A stretch of DNA of 64,000 nt, taken from NCBI RefSeq assembly GCF_947489565.1, contig NZ_CANLEA010000004.1, positions 62,001 through 126,000 of the forward strand, written 5' to 3'. Source of the DNA: an uncultured Kordia sp. (lineage in GTDB: Bacteria > Bacteroidota > Bacteroidia > Flavobacteriales > Flavobacteriaceae). A program made the translations under genes and the position numbers. Below are positions 20,159-27,966 of the stretch, piece by piece. The first letter of the stretch is position 1. Each line of letters starts with the position of its first letter. Under the pieces are notes generated by a model. The model searched no databases and was not told where the DNA came from. It worked only from the letters and a program-made list of their open reading frames with translations.

Positions 20159-20179
20159 AAAAGAGTGAAAGACCGGGTT
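20157..20179 (-). repeat. Partial duplicate of the tRNA-His 3' end region
   Basis: These 23 nt match 20274-20296, which covers the trailer, acceptor 3' strand and part of the T arm of tRNA-His, with only two mismatches. No tRNA body follows. It is either the end of a decayed second tRNA gene or an attachment-site-like duplication. Confidence 0.6.
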
Positions 20180-20243
20180 TTCTTCGTCTGCGCTCAGCAT
20201 AAACTTCTCTCCCTACATCTTTCTATAAATTTCACTATAATCC

Positions 20244-20271
20244 AAAAAAAAAGCCTTCCGTGAAGAAGGCT
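20244..20271 (-). terminator. Terminator of tRNA-His
   Basis: AGCCTTC (20252-20258) pairs with GAAGGCT (20265-20271). On the minus strand the stem is followed by nine T (the A run at 20244-20252). It lies immediately downstream of the tRNA gene. Confidence 0.8.
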
Positions 20272-20280
20272 CTATAAAAG

Positions 20281-20355
20281 GGTAAAAGACCGGGTTCGAA
20301 CCGGCGACCTCTGGAACCACAATCCAGCGCTCTAACCAGCTGAGCTACAATTACC
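20281..20355 (-). tRNA. tRNA-His, anticodon GTG
   Basis: The minus strand folds as a cloverleaf. D stem is GCTC/GAGC, and anticodon stem CTGGA/TCCAG holds loop TTGTGGT with anticodon GTG. The T stem is GCCGG/CCGGT with loop TTCGAAC. An extra 5' G opposite a C at position 73 fits the histidine identity element. CCA is not encoded. The acceptor strands GTAATTG and CTTTTAC leave two adjacent T-T mismatches (5:68 and 6:67), which is unusual. Confidence 0.9.
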
Positions 20356-20496
20356 ATTTGTTTTGCGGATGCAAATATACATCATTCCCTTTCAACTTCA
20401 AAGGATTTTTTTAAATTATTCTAACTCCTTTTTTACATATTTGATTATGAAAAGATTAGCCTACATTAAAATTTTAGAAATATCACTTTACATGAT

Positions 20497-20712
20497 TTAT
20501 CCAAAGCACCCACAATGGACAAAGGGAGGACATCCTGTGCTTTCGAAAGTGTGATTTAATACAAATGTTTCCGGACTTATCTCGTATAAAGGAATCGCGA
20601 TAAAGATTAAAACTAAGAGTACTGCTATTATTTTTGTACGTAATGAAAATGTACGTATGCTCGACTCATATTGAAATCGTAACGGATCGTGTAAATGTTC
20701 TTGCTCCATCAT
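20497..20712 (-). CDS. Small single-span membrane protein (71 aa), paralogue of the next gene
   Basis: A polar N-terminus (DPLRFQYESS) leads to one hydrophobic helix (IIAVLLVLIFIAIPLYEIS) and a short Cys-containing tail (STGCPPFVHCGCFG). The layout and several positions match the 86-residue neighbour: DPFQLQ, FSL, IPLYxIS. The two are probably tandem duplicates. Start may be the first or second of two adjacent Met codons. The topology suggests a periplasmic tail; function is unknown. Confidence 0.65.
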   Translation of the reverse strand: MMEQEHLHDPLRFQYESSIRTFSLRTKIIAVLLVLIFIAIPLYEISPETFVLNHTFESTGCPPFVHCGCFG

Positions 20713-20722
20713 CTTTATTATT

Positions 20723-20983
20723 TTAATTTTTTGGTCCTTGTTTAAATTCAGTTGGCTCGTAAGGATACATCTTTAAAAAATAGAGTCCACACACAGCACT
20801 AGGTTCTTGTTTATACACATAATTCGCTTTAAAAGCGTCCGAACTGATAGTATACAAAGGAATCATCATAAAAATAACAACCAATACGATTGCCATTACT
20901 TTTTCTGGTAACGAGAATTTCTGCTTTATTGGCGAATTCTGTAATTGAAACGGATCGTATGAATATTCCTCTTGCGCTTTCAT
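20723..20983 (-). CDS. Small single-span membrane protein (86 aa)
   Basis: This protein has an N-terminal cytosolic part with YDPFQLQNS, a helix (VMAIVLVVIFMMIPLYTIS) and a polar C-terminal tail with one Cys. It is 10 nt upstream of its 71-residue paralogue and 5 nt downstream of bshB1, so the three genes appear to be one minus-strand transcription unit. No known family is recognised. A link to bacillithiol metabolism is suggested only by position. Confidence 0.65.
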   Translation of the reverse strand: MKAQEEYSYDPFQLQNSPIKQKFSLPEKVMAIVLVVIFMMIPLYTISSDAFKANYVYKQEPSAVCGLYFLKMYPYEPTEFKQGPKN

Positions 20984-20988
20984 AATGT

Positions 20989-21705
20989 TTATATTAAATT
21001 ATCTAATGAATCTACCGCTACATAACGTTCAACGGTGAATCCTTCTGCATGATCTACGCCTATTAAACGCCCTAAATCACGCGCTCTGTATATAATACTG
21101 TCCGTAAAGTTTTTGCTTGTAATTGGCGTTTCTGCTTCCTTACTATTTGGATCATAGAACTGAGAACTATACGCCATCACTGCATCCTGTTTTTTTTCTA
21201 TAAATCCCGAAACATCTACGACAAAGTCTGGTTCTATATTTTTCCACTGAATATAATGATATACTTGCTTTGGTCGCCACTTTTCCTGCGACGTTCCATC
21301 CAATTCCGTTTCAATCTTTATCAATCCGCTTAAAAAACACGCATCGCTTACCAACTGACTTCCTTTTCCATGATCTATATGACGATCATCAATAGCATTG
21401 CATAACACAATTTCTGGTTGATATTTACGAATCATCTTGATAATTTCTAATTGATGCGCTTTATCATTCTTAAAAAAACCATCTGCAAAAGCTAGGTTTT
21501 CACGAACTGTTACTCCTAATACTTTTGCTGCATTTGCTGCTTCTATATCGCGTAAATCTGCAGAACCTCTTGTTCCTAATTCACCACGTGTTAAATCGAG
21601 AATACCGACTGTTTTTCCTTTGGAAATTTCTTTAGCAATGGTAGCGCCACAACCTAATTCTACATCATCAGGATGCGCTCCAATAGCTAATATATCTAAC
21701 TTCAT
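20989..21705 (-). CDS. bshB1: Bacillithiol biosynthesis N-acetylglucosaminyl-malate deacetylase BshB1
   Basis: The product is a PIG-L/LmbE-family zinc deacetylase. It shows the metal motif at residues 11-14 (HPDD in LAIGAHPDDVELGCGATI), the TRGELGTRG stretch and DDRHIDHGKGS, which carries the third zinc ligand. Length (238 aa) is typical of BshB1. It removes the acetyl group from N-acetylglucosaminyl-L-malate, giving glucosaminyl-malate in the bacillithiol pathway, a common low-molecular-weight thiol in Bacteroidetes. It is cytosolic. The other bsh genes are not in the window. The downstream small membrane genes are tightly linked. Confidence 0.92.
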   Translation of the reverse strand: MKLDILAIGAHPDDVELGCGATIAKEISKGKTVGILDLTRGELGTRGSADLRDIEAANAAKVLGVTVRENLAFADGFFKNDKAHQLEIIKMIRKYQPEIVLCNAIDDRHIDHGKGSQLVSDACFLSGLIKIETELDGTSQEKWRPKQVYHYIQWKNIEPDFVVDVSGFIEKKQDAVMAYSSQFYDPNSKEAETPITSKNFTDSIIYRARDLGRLIGVDHAEGFTVERYVAVDSLDNLI

Positions 21706-21754
21706 GCGTTGTTTTATTTTCTAAATGTAAAGTTACGTATTTTATTGATTTGTA

Positions 21755-22150
21755 TTACGGATGGACGATTTCTACTTTAGCCATCGTATTTCCTTCCAAA
21801 CTTTGTAAATGATAAAAAGTTCCTGGACCTCTCCACGCTTTTTGTATGTTAGAAGTATCTTTCGGAACCACCGTTTCAATTAATATTCCTGTAGCTTTTC
21901 CCGTTTTAGGCATTGCTGTATCACCATCATAATCTATATCTACACCAATTATTTGTGGAATTTTTGTATTTGAAATTTCACCTAAAATTGTCACTTTTTG
22001 TCCTACATGTGATGCTAATTCAGTATAAGAAGTTAATACCGCATTTTTTTCAGTGTTCTTGTCAGCATTCTTCTTAGCATTTTTATCTGTGGAATGACAA
22101 CTGACTAATATAAAAAAACTCACAGCAACTATGTATATGTATTTTTTCAT
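21755..22150 (-). CDS. Lipoprotein with OB-like domain, unknown function (131 aa)
   Basis: A lipoprotein signal (FFILVSC, Cys at about residue 18) is followed by a Lys/Asn/Asp-rich linker. A small beta-rich domain then contains HVGQKVTILGEISNTKIPQIIGVDI and WRGPGTFYHLQ. The second part resembles the OB-fold-like domains found in small periplasmic proteins, which is a weak inference. It is probably exposed in the periplasm or on a membrane leaflet. The 49-nt gap to bshB1 permits co-transcription. Confidence 0.75.
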   Translation of the reverse strand: MKKYIYIVAVSFFILVSCHSTDKNAKKNADKNTEKNAVLTSYTELASHVGQKVTILGEISNTKIPQIIGVDIDYDGDTAMPKTGKATGILIETVVPKDTSNIQKAWRGPGTFYHLQSLEGNTMAKVEIVHP

Positions 22151-22176
22151 GATTTCGGTTTTGGTATTTTAAAATG

Positions 22177-22656
22177 TTAATAATGCTTAAATGAATATTC
22201 AATTTGTTTCAATATTGTAATGAGTTTCTCTAAGTGTTCTACATTATTGATTCCATGTGCTGGTGTCAAAATAATTTCTGAAACTTTTTTGTGTTTTGTT
22301 AGAATGTAAATTTGCTCATCAAGAATACTTTCTACAAATATTTTACTAACAACTAACATCTCACATATTTTTTCATCTCCTTTTATATCAAATTGTCTTT
22401 TTACTGCTTGAGGTATAAAACTGTTCTTTTTGGGAGAAAGAAAACTAATTAAATGATTCCACATATTTTTTGGATACATGGCAAATGTAGTTTGATAGAC
22501 TTTATCTAAATATAATTTTATACGAGTTGGTTCCGCAGTTCTAGTAGCATCAGAAACTTCAGTAATATGAATACTAATTCTGCTTCCATCTATCAATACT
22601 ATTTTATTTTGTTTTTGATAGTTATACTTTTCTATGAACTCTTCTATTACTGTCAT
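22177..22656 (-). CDS. Hypothetical cytosolic protein (159 aa)
   Basis: The ORF codes for a soluble protein with alternating strands and helices and no signal peptide or membrane helix. Notable segments are ILTPAHGINNVEHLEKLITIL near the C-terminus and KIVLIDGSRISIHITEVSDATRT near the N-terminus. I do not recognise the family. It ends 26 nt before the start of the downstream lipoprotein gene, so the two may share a transcript. Confidence 0.65.
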   Translation of the reverse strand: MTVIEEFIEKYNYQKQNKIVLIDGSRISIHITEVSDATRTAEPTRIKLYLDKVYQTTFAMYPKNMWNHLISFLSPKKNSFIPQAVKRQFDIKGDEKICEMLVVSKIFVESILDEQIYILTKHKKVSEIILTPAHGINNVEHLEKLITILKQIEYSFKHY

Positions 22657-22765
22657 TTAAAATTTGATTAAAAGTAGTAAAATAATGAGTCAAATCTCCA
22701 TACAATTTGTTACAAACTCACTATGAATCAAAATGATATCATAAGCATAAATACTTATAAAAAAA

Positions 22766-22787
22766 CCTCAATCATAATCAATTGAGG
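22766..22787. terminator. Bidirectional-looking terminator
   Basis: CCTCAAT (22766-22772) pairs with ATTGAGG (22781-22787), flanked by A-rich sequence on the left and T-rich on the right. It lies downstream of the minus-strand PLP-enzyme gene, whose minus-strand reading runs into a T tract. Confidence 0.75.
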
Positions 22788-22810
22788 CTTTTATATATGA
22801 TAGAATGAAT

Positions 22811-23968
22811 TTACTTCTTCTTCGATTTTTTTATTGCTTGATTCAAATCTGAGATGATATCTTTTCGGTCTTCAATTCCTACTGAAAAACGAATCAAACC
22901 ATCAGCAATTCCTTGTTTTTTACGTTCTTCCGCCGTTAGTAATGCATGAGACGTTTTTGTTGGACTCAACACTGTGCTTTCTACACCAGCCAAACTCATA
23001 GAAGGTTTGATGAGTTGGAGCGATTTAAAAAACTTCGACACATCGTATCCTGATTTCAATTCAAAAGACATCATTCCGCCAAATCCAGACATTTGCGATT
23101 TAGCCAATTCATAATCTTCATGCGATTTTAATCCTGGATAATACACTTTTGCTACTGCTTCATGTTTTTCTAAATAATTAGCAAGTTTTAAAGCATTCTT
23201 ATTTTGCGCTTCTACACGAATTCCCAAAGTTTTCATGCTTCGTTCCAACATCCAAACGGTAAAGTCACTTAAGCTTCCACCAAGGTTTTTACCTAGTTGA
23301 AAAATTTGATTTATATGTTCTGCGGAAGCGGCAACTGCACCTGCCAAAATATCACTATGTCCTCCAAAATATTTCGTCGCACTGTGAATAATGATATCAA
23401 TTCCCATGGTTGCTGGCAACTGGTTTACAGGACTCGCAAACGTATTGTCAATCATGCTGACTAAATTGTGTTTTTTAGCGAGCTTGACTATTTTTCGAAT
23501 ATCTGTAATCTTCAATAAAGGATTGGAAGGTGTTTCTATATAAATGACTTTTGTATTTTTTCGAATTTCCTTTTTAAAATCCTTGATCGCTAAACTTTTT
23601 GTGAACGAATATTCGATTCCGTATTTGTCAAATTCTTCCAATACCAAATTCATTGTGCCACCATACAAAGCATTTTGCAACACAATATGATCTCCTTTTT
23701 GCAAGAAAGCCAATAAACTAGTGCTAATTGCTGCCATTCCACTTCCAAAAATCATAGCGGCTTCCGTATGTTCTAAGGCTGCTACTTTTTTAGTTAAGGC
23801 TTGTTGATTTGGCGTATTAAAATATCTTGGATAGCGTTTTTCGTCAATATCATCAAAAGCATATGAACTACTTAAATATATAGGCGAAATAGCGCCTTTA
23901 AATTGTGTATCTTTTACTTCTCCTGTATGTGTACAAACAGTATTCAGTCCCAAGTTTTTATTTTTCAT
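22811..23968 (-). CDS. PLP-dependent trans-sulfuration enzyme (cystathionine gamma-lyase / gamma-synthase / methionine gamma-lyase family)
   Basis: The protein shows the Cys/Met-metabolism PLP-enzyme pattern. These are YPRYFNTPNQQALTKKVAALE, GSGMAAISTSLLAFLQ, the PLP-lysine motif IIHSATKYFGGHSD (Lys binding PLP), and LAGVESTVLSPTKTSHALL near the C-terminus. Length is normal. Family members split or join cystathionine or eliminate from Cys, homocysteine or Met, and sequence reading alone does not settle which. I prefer the ATG at 23968 (MKNKNLGLNT); a longer start at 23989 adds seven residues. The nearest downstream element is a terminator at 22766. Confidence 0.9.
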   Translation of the reverse strand: MKNKNLGLNTVCTHTGEVKDTQFKGAISPIYLSSSYAFDDIDEKRYPRYFNTPNQQALTKKVAALEHTEAAMIFGSGMAAISTSLLAFLQKGDHIVLQNALYGGTMNLVLEEFDKYGIEYSFTKSLAIKDFKKEIRKNTKVIYIETPSNPLLKITDIRKIVKLAKKHNLVSMIDNTFASPVNQLPATMGIDIIIHSATKYFGGHSDILAGAVAASAEHINQIFQLGKNLGGSLSDFTVWMLERSMKTLGIRVEAQNKNALKLANYLEKHEAVAKVYYPGLKSHEDYELAKSQMSGFGGMMSFELKSGYDVSKFFKSLQLIKPSMSLAGVESTVLSPTKTSHALLTAEERKKQGIADGLIRFSVGIEDRKDIISDLNQAIKKSKKK

Positions 23969-24017
23969 GCCTGTAATTTTTCGTTGCATCTAAATTACAA
24001 AACTGCTGTTTATAAAC

Positions 24018-25427
24018 CTAGACTTTCACACCTTTCCAATTTCCTTTTTTAAAGACATACATTCCCACAATAGCAATTAAAACTTGTGCGCAGGTTATCG
24101 CCCAAAATACACCTTTAGGTCCTAAATCGAAATAAATAGCCATGAGATACGCAATTGGCAATTGGAATAACCAGAAACAGAAGAAGTTGATATATGTTGG
24201 TGTTTTGGTGTCTCCTGCTCCATTGAAGGATTGTATGACCACCATTCCGTATCCGTAAAATACATAACCCGCCGCAATAATTTGCAAACATAAAGCTCCA
24301 TTGGCAATCACGATGGATTCATCAGTAAAGAATCCTATAATTTCTTTGGCAAATACCAAATACACAATAGAAACAATGCCCATAAACCATGCATTGTATT
24401 TTCCTGTTTTCCAAACGGAAACTTCTGCTCTATCTGGCTTTTTTGCACCTAAGTTTTGTCCGACCAAAGTAGCTGCTGCATTGCTCATTCCCCAACAAGG
24501 CAATAGTGTAAACATTACAACACGAATGGCAATGGTATATCCTGCTAAAACATCGCTTCCAAATTCAGACATGATACGCATTAAAACTATCCAACTAGAA
24601 GTTCCAATGATAAATTGTCCGATTCCGCCCAGCGAAATTTTTAAAAGATTGATCATAATGGCTGTACGCAATACCAAATCTTTAAACTTCACTTTAATCA
24701 CACTCCAACCATAAAATAATACTGCTAATTGAAATAGCACTGCGCTTCCACGTCCGATGGTTGTTGCTATTGCTGCTCCTTCTACGCCAAAAGCTGGAAT
24801 AGGTCCGAATCCGAAAATAAATAATGGATCAAGTATAATATTAAGTACGTTGGATAAAATCAAGGCTTTCATGGCTACAGATGCATCGCCAGCGCCTCTA
24901 AAAATCGCATTGATTAAAAAGAGCAACATGATGGTCATGTTTCCGCCCAATAGAATTTGTGTATATCCAAAACCTTCTTCTATAAGATCTGCTTCGCCGC
25001 CCATGAGTCCTAAAATTTCTTTGGGATATATGATTCCGATGATGCTTACAATACTTGCGATGAAGACACCTAAAAAGATGGCTTGTACTGCAACTTTAGA
25101 AGCTCCATCTGGGTCTTTTTCGCCAATTCTTCGAGCTACTAAAGCTGTGGCTGCCATACTCACACCAATAGCAACGGCATATACTAAAGTTACGACAGAT
25201 TCTGTAAGTCCGATCGTAGCAACCGCATTGGTACTGACTTGTGAGACAAATGCAATATCTACAATGGCAAATATCGATTCCATCAACATTTCAAGAATCA
25301 TGGGAATAGAAAGCATAAAAATTGCTTTGCGAATGCTTCCCGTCGTAAAATCGTTTTGAGTGCCTTTTAAAGCGTTTTTAAAATGAGAATATAATTGTTT
25401 GATTGATAATTTATGGTCTTTTGACAT
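24018..25427 (-). CDS. MATE family efflux transporter
   Basis: The 469-residue protein has about 12 hydrophobic helices arranged in two similar halves, and the recognisable MATE start IRKAIFMLSIPMILEMLMES. Further matches are MAATALVARRIGE, NAIFRGAGDASVAM and QSFNGAGDTKTPT, the last two being the equivalent loops of each half. It should export cationic or other drugs from the cytoplasm in exchange for H+ or Na+; the substrate cannot be told. The PLP-enzyme gene lies downstream on the same strand with a 49-nt gap. Confidence 0.92.
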   Translation of the reverse strand: MSKDHKLSIKQLYSHFKNALKGTQNDFTTGSIRKAIFMLSIPMILEMLMESIFAIVDIAFVSQVSTNAVATIGLTESVVTLVYAVAIGVSMAATALVARRIGEKDPDGASKVAVQAIFLGVFIASIVSIIGIIYPKEILGLMGGEADLIEEGFGYTQILLGGNMTIMLLFLINAIFRGAGDASVAMKALILSNVLNIILDPLFIFGFGPIPAFGVEGAAIATTIGRGSAVLFQLAVLFYGWSVIKVKFKDLVLRTAIMINLLKISLGGIGQFIIGTSSWIVLMRIMSEFGSDVLAGYTIAIRVVMFTLLPCWGMSNAAATLVGQNLGAKKPDRAEVSVWKTGKYNAWFMGIVSIVYLVFAKEIIGFFTDESIVIANGALCLQIIAAGYVFYGYGMVVIQSFNGAGDTKTPTYINFFCFWLFQLPIAYLMAIYFDLGPKGVFWAITCAQVLIAIVGMYVFKKGNWKGVKV

Positions 25428-25540
25428 TTTGTAATTTTATATATTAGAATATAGTAACCCATTGAAGATTAGGCTACAAAAAAGGTCGAATTCCATCGAC
25501 AGGTTCCGAATATATACTACTTACAGTTCCATAATGATAC

Positions 25541-25592
25541 AAATATCGCTTTTTTTTCCGAATCTCCAAATTCTTCAAAAAAAGCGATATTT
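25541..25592. terminator. Long A/T-rich inverted repeat
   Basis: AAATATCGCTTTTTTT (25541-25556) is the exact complement of 25577-25592, giving a 16-bp stem with a 20-nt loop. It lies downstream of the glutathione peroxidase gene on the minus strand and probably ends its transcript. The rest of the 25428-25656 gap shows nothing recognisable. Confidence 0.6.
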
Positions 25593-25656
25593 AAGTTATT
25601 TAGTTTTTATTACAAAATATCAGTTTGAGTATTGTTTGCATTTAAAGAAAACTAAA

Positions 25657-26277
25657 TTAATTTTCAATCCAAGCCAATACAGCTTCGTCGTTTGGTAGCG
25701 TTTGTGGTGCAATTACTTTTTCCAATTCACCATTGGCGTTCAGTAAATACTTTTGAAAATTCCATCCTACTTCTGAATCTTGCAATCCGTTTTGTGATTG
25801 TTGTGTTAGGAATTGATACAACTCGTGCATATCATCTCCTTTTACAGAAATCTTTTCCATCATTGGAAATGTAACACCGTAGTTTGCTTTACAGAATGTT
25901 GCTATTTGCTGATTGCTTCCAGGTTCTTGCGCGCCAAAATTGTTTGCAGGAAAACCTATAATCGTGAAGTCTTTATCTTTGAATGTTTCGTATATATCTT
26001 GTAATTGCTCGTATTGCGGAGTTAATCCACATTCGGAAGCTGTATTTACAATCATCACTTTCTTTCCTTTTAAATCGGCTAATTTAAAATCGTTTCCAGC
26101 AATATCTTTTACCGTAAATTGATGAATAGATCCTTTTTCCATGGTTTTTTCGGGTGTTTTTTGAGTTGATGTTTCTTTCGTAGTTTTTTCTACTGCTGCA
26201 GTTTCTTTTGCTTTCTCTTTGGGTTTTGATGTGCAACTAATCACACAAACCACCAATACTAGCATGAATATTCTCAT
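25657..26277 (-). CDS. Glutathione-peroxidase-family lipoprotein
   Basis: A lipoprotein signal (CVISC, Cys15) and a Lys/Glu/Thr linker precede a thioredoxin-fold peroxidase domain from about residue 50. The peroxidatic Cys is at 83 in NTASECGLTPQY. Further family blocks are FPANNFGAQEPGSNQQIATFC and GWNFQKYLLN. It would reduce peroxides in the cell envelope, in this family often with thioredoxin-like donors. The lipid anchor implies a periplasmic-side location. It is a single-gene unit with its own terminator-like inverted repeat. Confidence 0.9.
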   Translation of the reverse strand: MRIFMLVLVVCVISCTSKPKEKAKETAAVEKTTKETSTQKTPEKTMEKGSIHQFTVKDIAGNDFKLADLKGKKVMIVNTASECGLTPQYEQLQDIYETFKDKDFTIIGFPANNFGAQEPGSNQQIATFCKANYGVTFPMMEKISVKGDDMHELYQFLTQQSQNGLQDSEVGWNFQKYLLNANGELEKVIAPQTLPNDEAVLAWIEN

Positions 26278-26349
26278 GAGGCTTTTTTTGTTTTGTGCAA
26301 AAATACGAAAGTATTTAGTTTCTAGTTCAATACTTTGTATATTAGATTT

Positions 26350-26505
26350 ATGAAAGAAACTTTATCAGTTACCGTAATTGTTGTGATCATCGTGATTGGA
26401 TTTTTAATCTATAAGCTTCCTGATTTTTTCCCAAACACATTCCGTCGTGGAAATTTTAACAATGATAATGACATAGATGCAGGTGATTATGATTTTTTTG
26501 ATTAA
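26350..26505 (+). CDS. Small single-span membrane protein (51 aa)
   Basis: ATG at 26350 to TAA at 26503-26505. One N-terminal helix (VTVIVVIIVIGFLIY) is followed by an acidic, Asp/Asn-rich tail (DNDIDAGDYDFFD). It lies between the divergent peroxidase gene and the CHAP-domain gene 47 nt downstream, so it may be co-expressed with the latter. The composition and clean frame suggest a real small gene. The family is unknown. Confidence 0.6.
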   Translation: MKETLSVTVIVVIIVIGFLIYKLPDFFPNTFRRGNFNNDNDIDAGDYDFFD

Positions 26506-26552
26506 TTTATTATAAGATTCTCTGTTGTGTAACAAAATGCTAACTGTTTATC

Positions 26553-27143
26553 ATGAAACGTAAACTCATTCTTCTTTTTGCTATACTACTACTATTTATT
26601 ATTTGTATTTTTAAATTATCACAACATGTAAATATAAATCCTTTTAGAAGCGTTGGCGAATCCTTAGATTCTTTCAACAATGTGAATGTGTATTATAATG
26701 GATCCGTAAATCATGTTGAAAAAAGAAATCTCACTACAGATGGTTATAATTTAGGATTGCAATACCAATGTGTAGAGTTTGTAAAGCGCTATTATTACGA
26801 ATATTTACACCATAAAATGCCTGATAGCTACGGACACGCCAAAGATTTTTTTAATCCAAAAATTAAGGATGGAGAACGCAATACACAACGAAACCTAACA
26901 CAATACACCAACGGAAGTCGCGCTAAACCTAAAGTCAATGATATTTTGGTGTTTCAAGCTTCTTGGTACAATTCGTTTGGTCATGTGGCTATTGTCATGG
27001 AAGTCACAGAAAACTCAGTCACCATTATTCAACAAAATGCAGGTCCATTTAGTAGTACACGTGCTACATACGAGTTGCTTCATGAAGATCATCGTTGGAA
27101 AATTTCTGATAGCAAGATTCTAGGTTGGTTACGGAAAGAATAA
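26553..27143 (+). CDS. CHAP-domain peptidoglycan amidase/endopeptidase, membrane-anchored
   Basis: An uncleaved-looking hydrophobic N-terminus (residues 5-22) anchors a CHAP domain. Cys73 in LQYQCVEFVKRYYYEY and His144 in SFGHVAIVMEV are the catalytic pair, and NDILVF precedes the His strand as usual. It would cleave amide bonds in peptidoglycan peptides in the periplasm. It may act in wall remodelling or as a self-lysin. It converges with a tiny minus-strand gene that begins right after its stop. Confidence 0.85.
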   Translation: MKRKLILLFAILLLFIICIFKLSQHVNINPFRSVGESLDSFNNVNVYYNGSVNHVEKRNLTTDGYNLGLQYQCVEFVKRYYYEYLHHKMPDSYGHAKDFFNPKIKDGERNTQRNLTQYTNGSRAKPKVNDILVFQASWYNSFGHVAIVMEVTENSVTIIQQNAGPFSSTRATYELLHEDHRWKISDSKILGWLRKE

Positions 27144-27284
27144 TTAATTCGTATCGTGATCATTCAAATCGTCTTCAGGGAAAATATCTTTCGCATTCAC
27201 ACCAAAGATTTTAGAATTTTCTGGAGAAATGTATGCAAGGAATATACTTATGGCAATTAAAATTAATATGATTAAAAGGTTCAT
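27144..27284 (-). CDS. Small membrane protein (46 aa)
   Basis: ATG at 27284 to TAA at 27144-27146, abutting the convergent CHAP gene with no gap. It has an N-terminal helix (LLIILILIAISIFLAYI) and an acidic tail ending in DHDTN. The layout resembles the 51-residue protein at 26350. Function unknown. Confidence 0.55.
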   Translation of the reverse strand: MNLLIILILIAISIFLAYISPENSKIFGVNAKDIFPEDDLNDHDTN

Positions 27285-27418
27285 ACCTTATTAGTATAGT
27301 ATACATACAATAAGTAACAATCTAAGGTTATTTTTAGCTTGTAAAGTGAACTATACACCTATAATTGTATACAAATTCATCTTTTCATTACCACCGTGTA
27401 AATCAGCACATATAAAAA

Positions 27419-27444
27419 AACCTTCTCCATGTTTAGAGAAGGTT
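27419..27444 (-). terminator. Terminator after the first Gly-Gly leader peptide
   Basis: AACCTTCTC pairs with GAGAAGGTT around an 8-nt loop. The minus strand is followed by a T run (A run on +), placing it just downstream of the peptide gene at 27469-27666. Confidence 0.8.
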
Positions 27445-27468
27445 TTATGGTTTTATTTCAACACTAAA

Positions 27469-27666
27469 TTAGTATGCTGTAATAGCATCACAAACTAACT
27501 TGTATCTGCAAGTCAACGGGTTTTGCACCCAACGACAACCTTCTGGTGGAGCAGCCAATAATACAATTGGACATCCAATAGGTTGCGGAATGAGTGCGCC
27601 ACCATTAATTGCTTTCTGTTCTGCTTTACTTAAAGCTTTTCCAATATTTAAAATTTGTTTTTTCAT
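27469..27666 (-). CDS. Gly-Gly leader peptide precursor, bacteriocin/RiPP-like (65 aa)
   Basis: The leader (KQILNIGKALSKAEQKAINGG) ends in a double glycine, the cleavage signal of C39-peptidase transporters. A Pro-rich core of about 42 residues contains three or four Cys. It is paralogous to the 67-residue peptide upstream (27763-27966): the leaders are nearly identical, and the cores share CRYKLVC near the end. No modification enzyme or exporter is in the window. Peptide antibiotic or signal function is inferred from the leader only. Confidence 0.8.
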   Translation of the reverse strand: MKKQILNIGKALSKAEQKAINGGALIPQPIGCPIVLLAAPPEGCRWVQNPLTCRYKLVCDAITAY

Positions 27667-27762
27667 GTTTCAATACATTTAAAATTATTTCCACAACGAA
27701 CAATTAAAGACGCCCATTGTTTGCGTCTGTTTTTAAAGAAAGTGATTGCGTTTCTGTATCGT

Positions 27763-27966
27763 TTAAAATGGAGTAATATCAAAGCATACTAATTTATACC
27801 TGCATGGTCCTATACTTATATAGTTACATCCTACAGGCGGTGGAGCTAATACTGGTTCTTCACACGGAAGATCGCCAATTGGAGTTGGTACTACGATTCC
27901 TCCATTAATAGTTTTCTGTTCCGCTTTACTTAACGCTTTTCCAATACTTAAAATTTGTTTTTTCAT
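27763..27966 (-). CDS. Gly-Gly leader peptide precursor, paralogue (67 aa)
   Basis: The leader differs from its neighbour by only two residues up to the GG at positions 22-23. The core is Pro-rich (PTPIGDLPCEEPVLAPPPVG) with three Cys and ends CRYKLVCFDITPF. It lies 96 nt upstream of the second copy on the same strand. Stronger conservation of leader than core is the usual pattern for processed peptide families. Confidence 0.8.
   Translation of the reverse strand: MKKQILSIGKALSKAEQKTINGGIVVPTPIGDLPCEEPVLAPPPVGCNYISIGPCRYKLVCFDITPF

Noticed and set aside
20363-20554. 63-residue plus-strand ORF after tRNA-His
   Set aside because: It overlaps the convergent small membrane gene and the tRNA promoter region, with no protein-like feature.
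24301-25359. Plus-strand ORFs of 137 and 200 codons opposite the MATE gene
   Set aside because: They lie antisense to a clear transporter. Their residue pattern (many Met, Ile, Pro, Ser) is what antisense of membrane helices gives.
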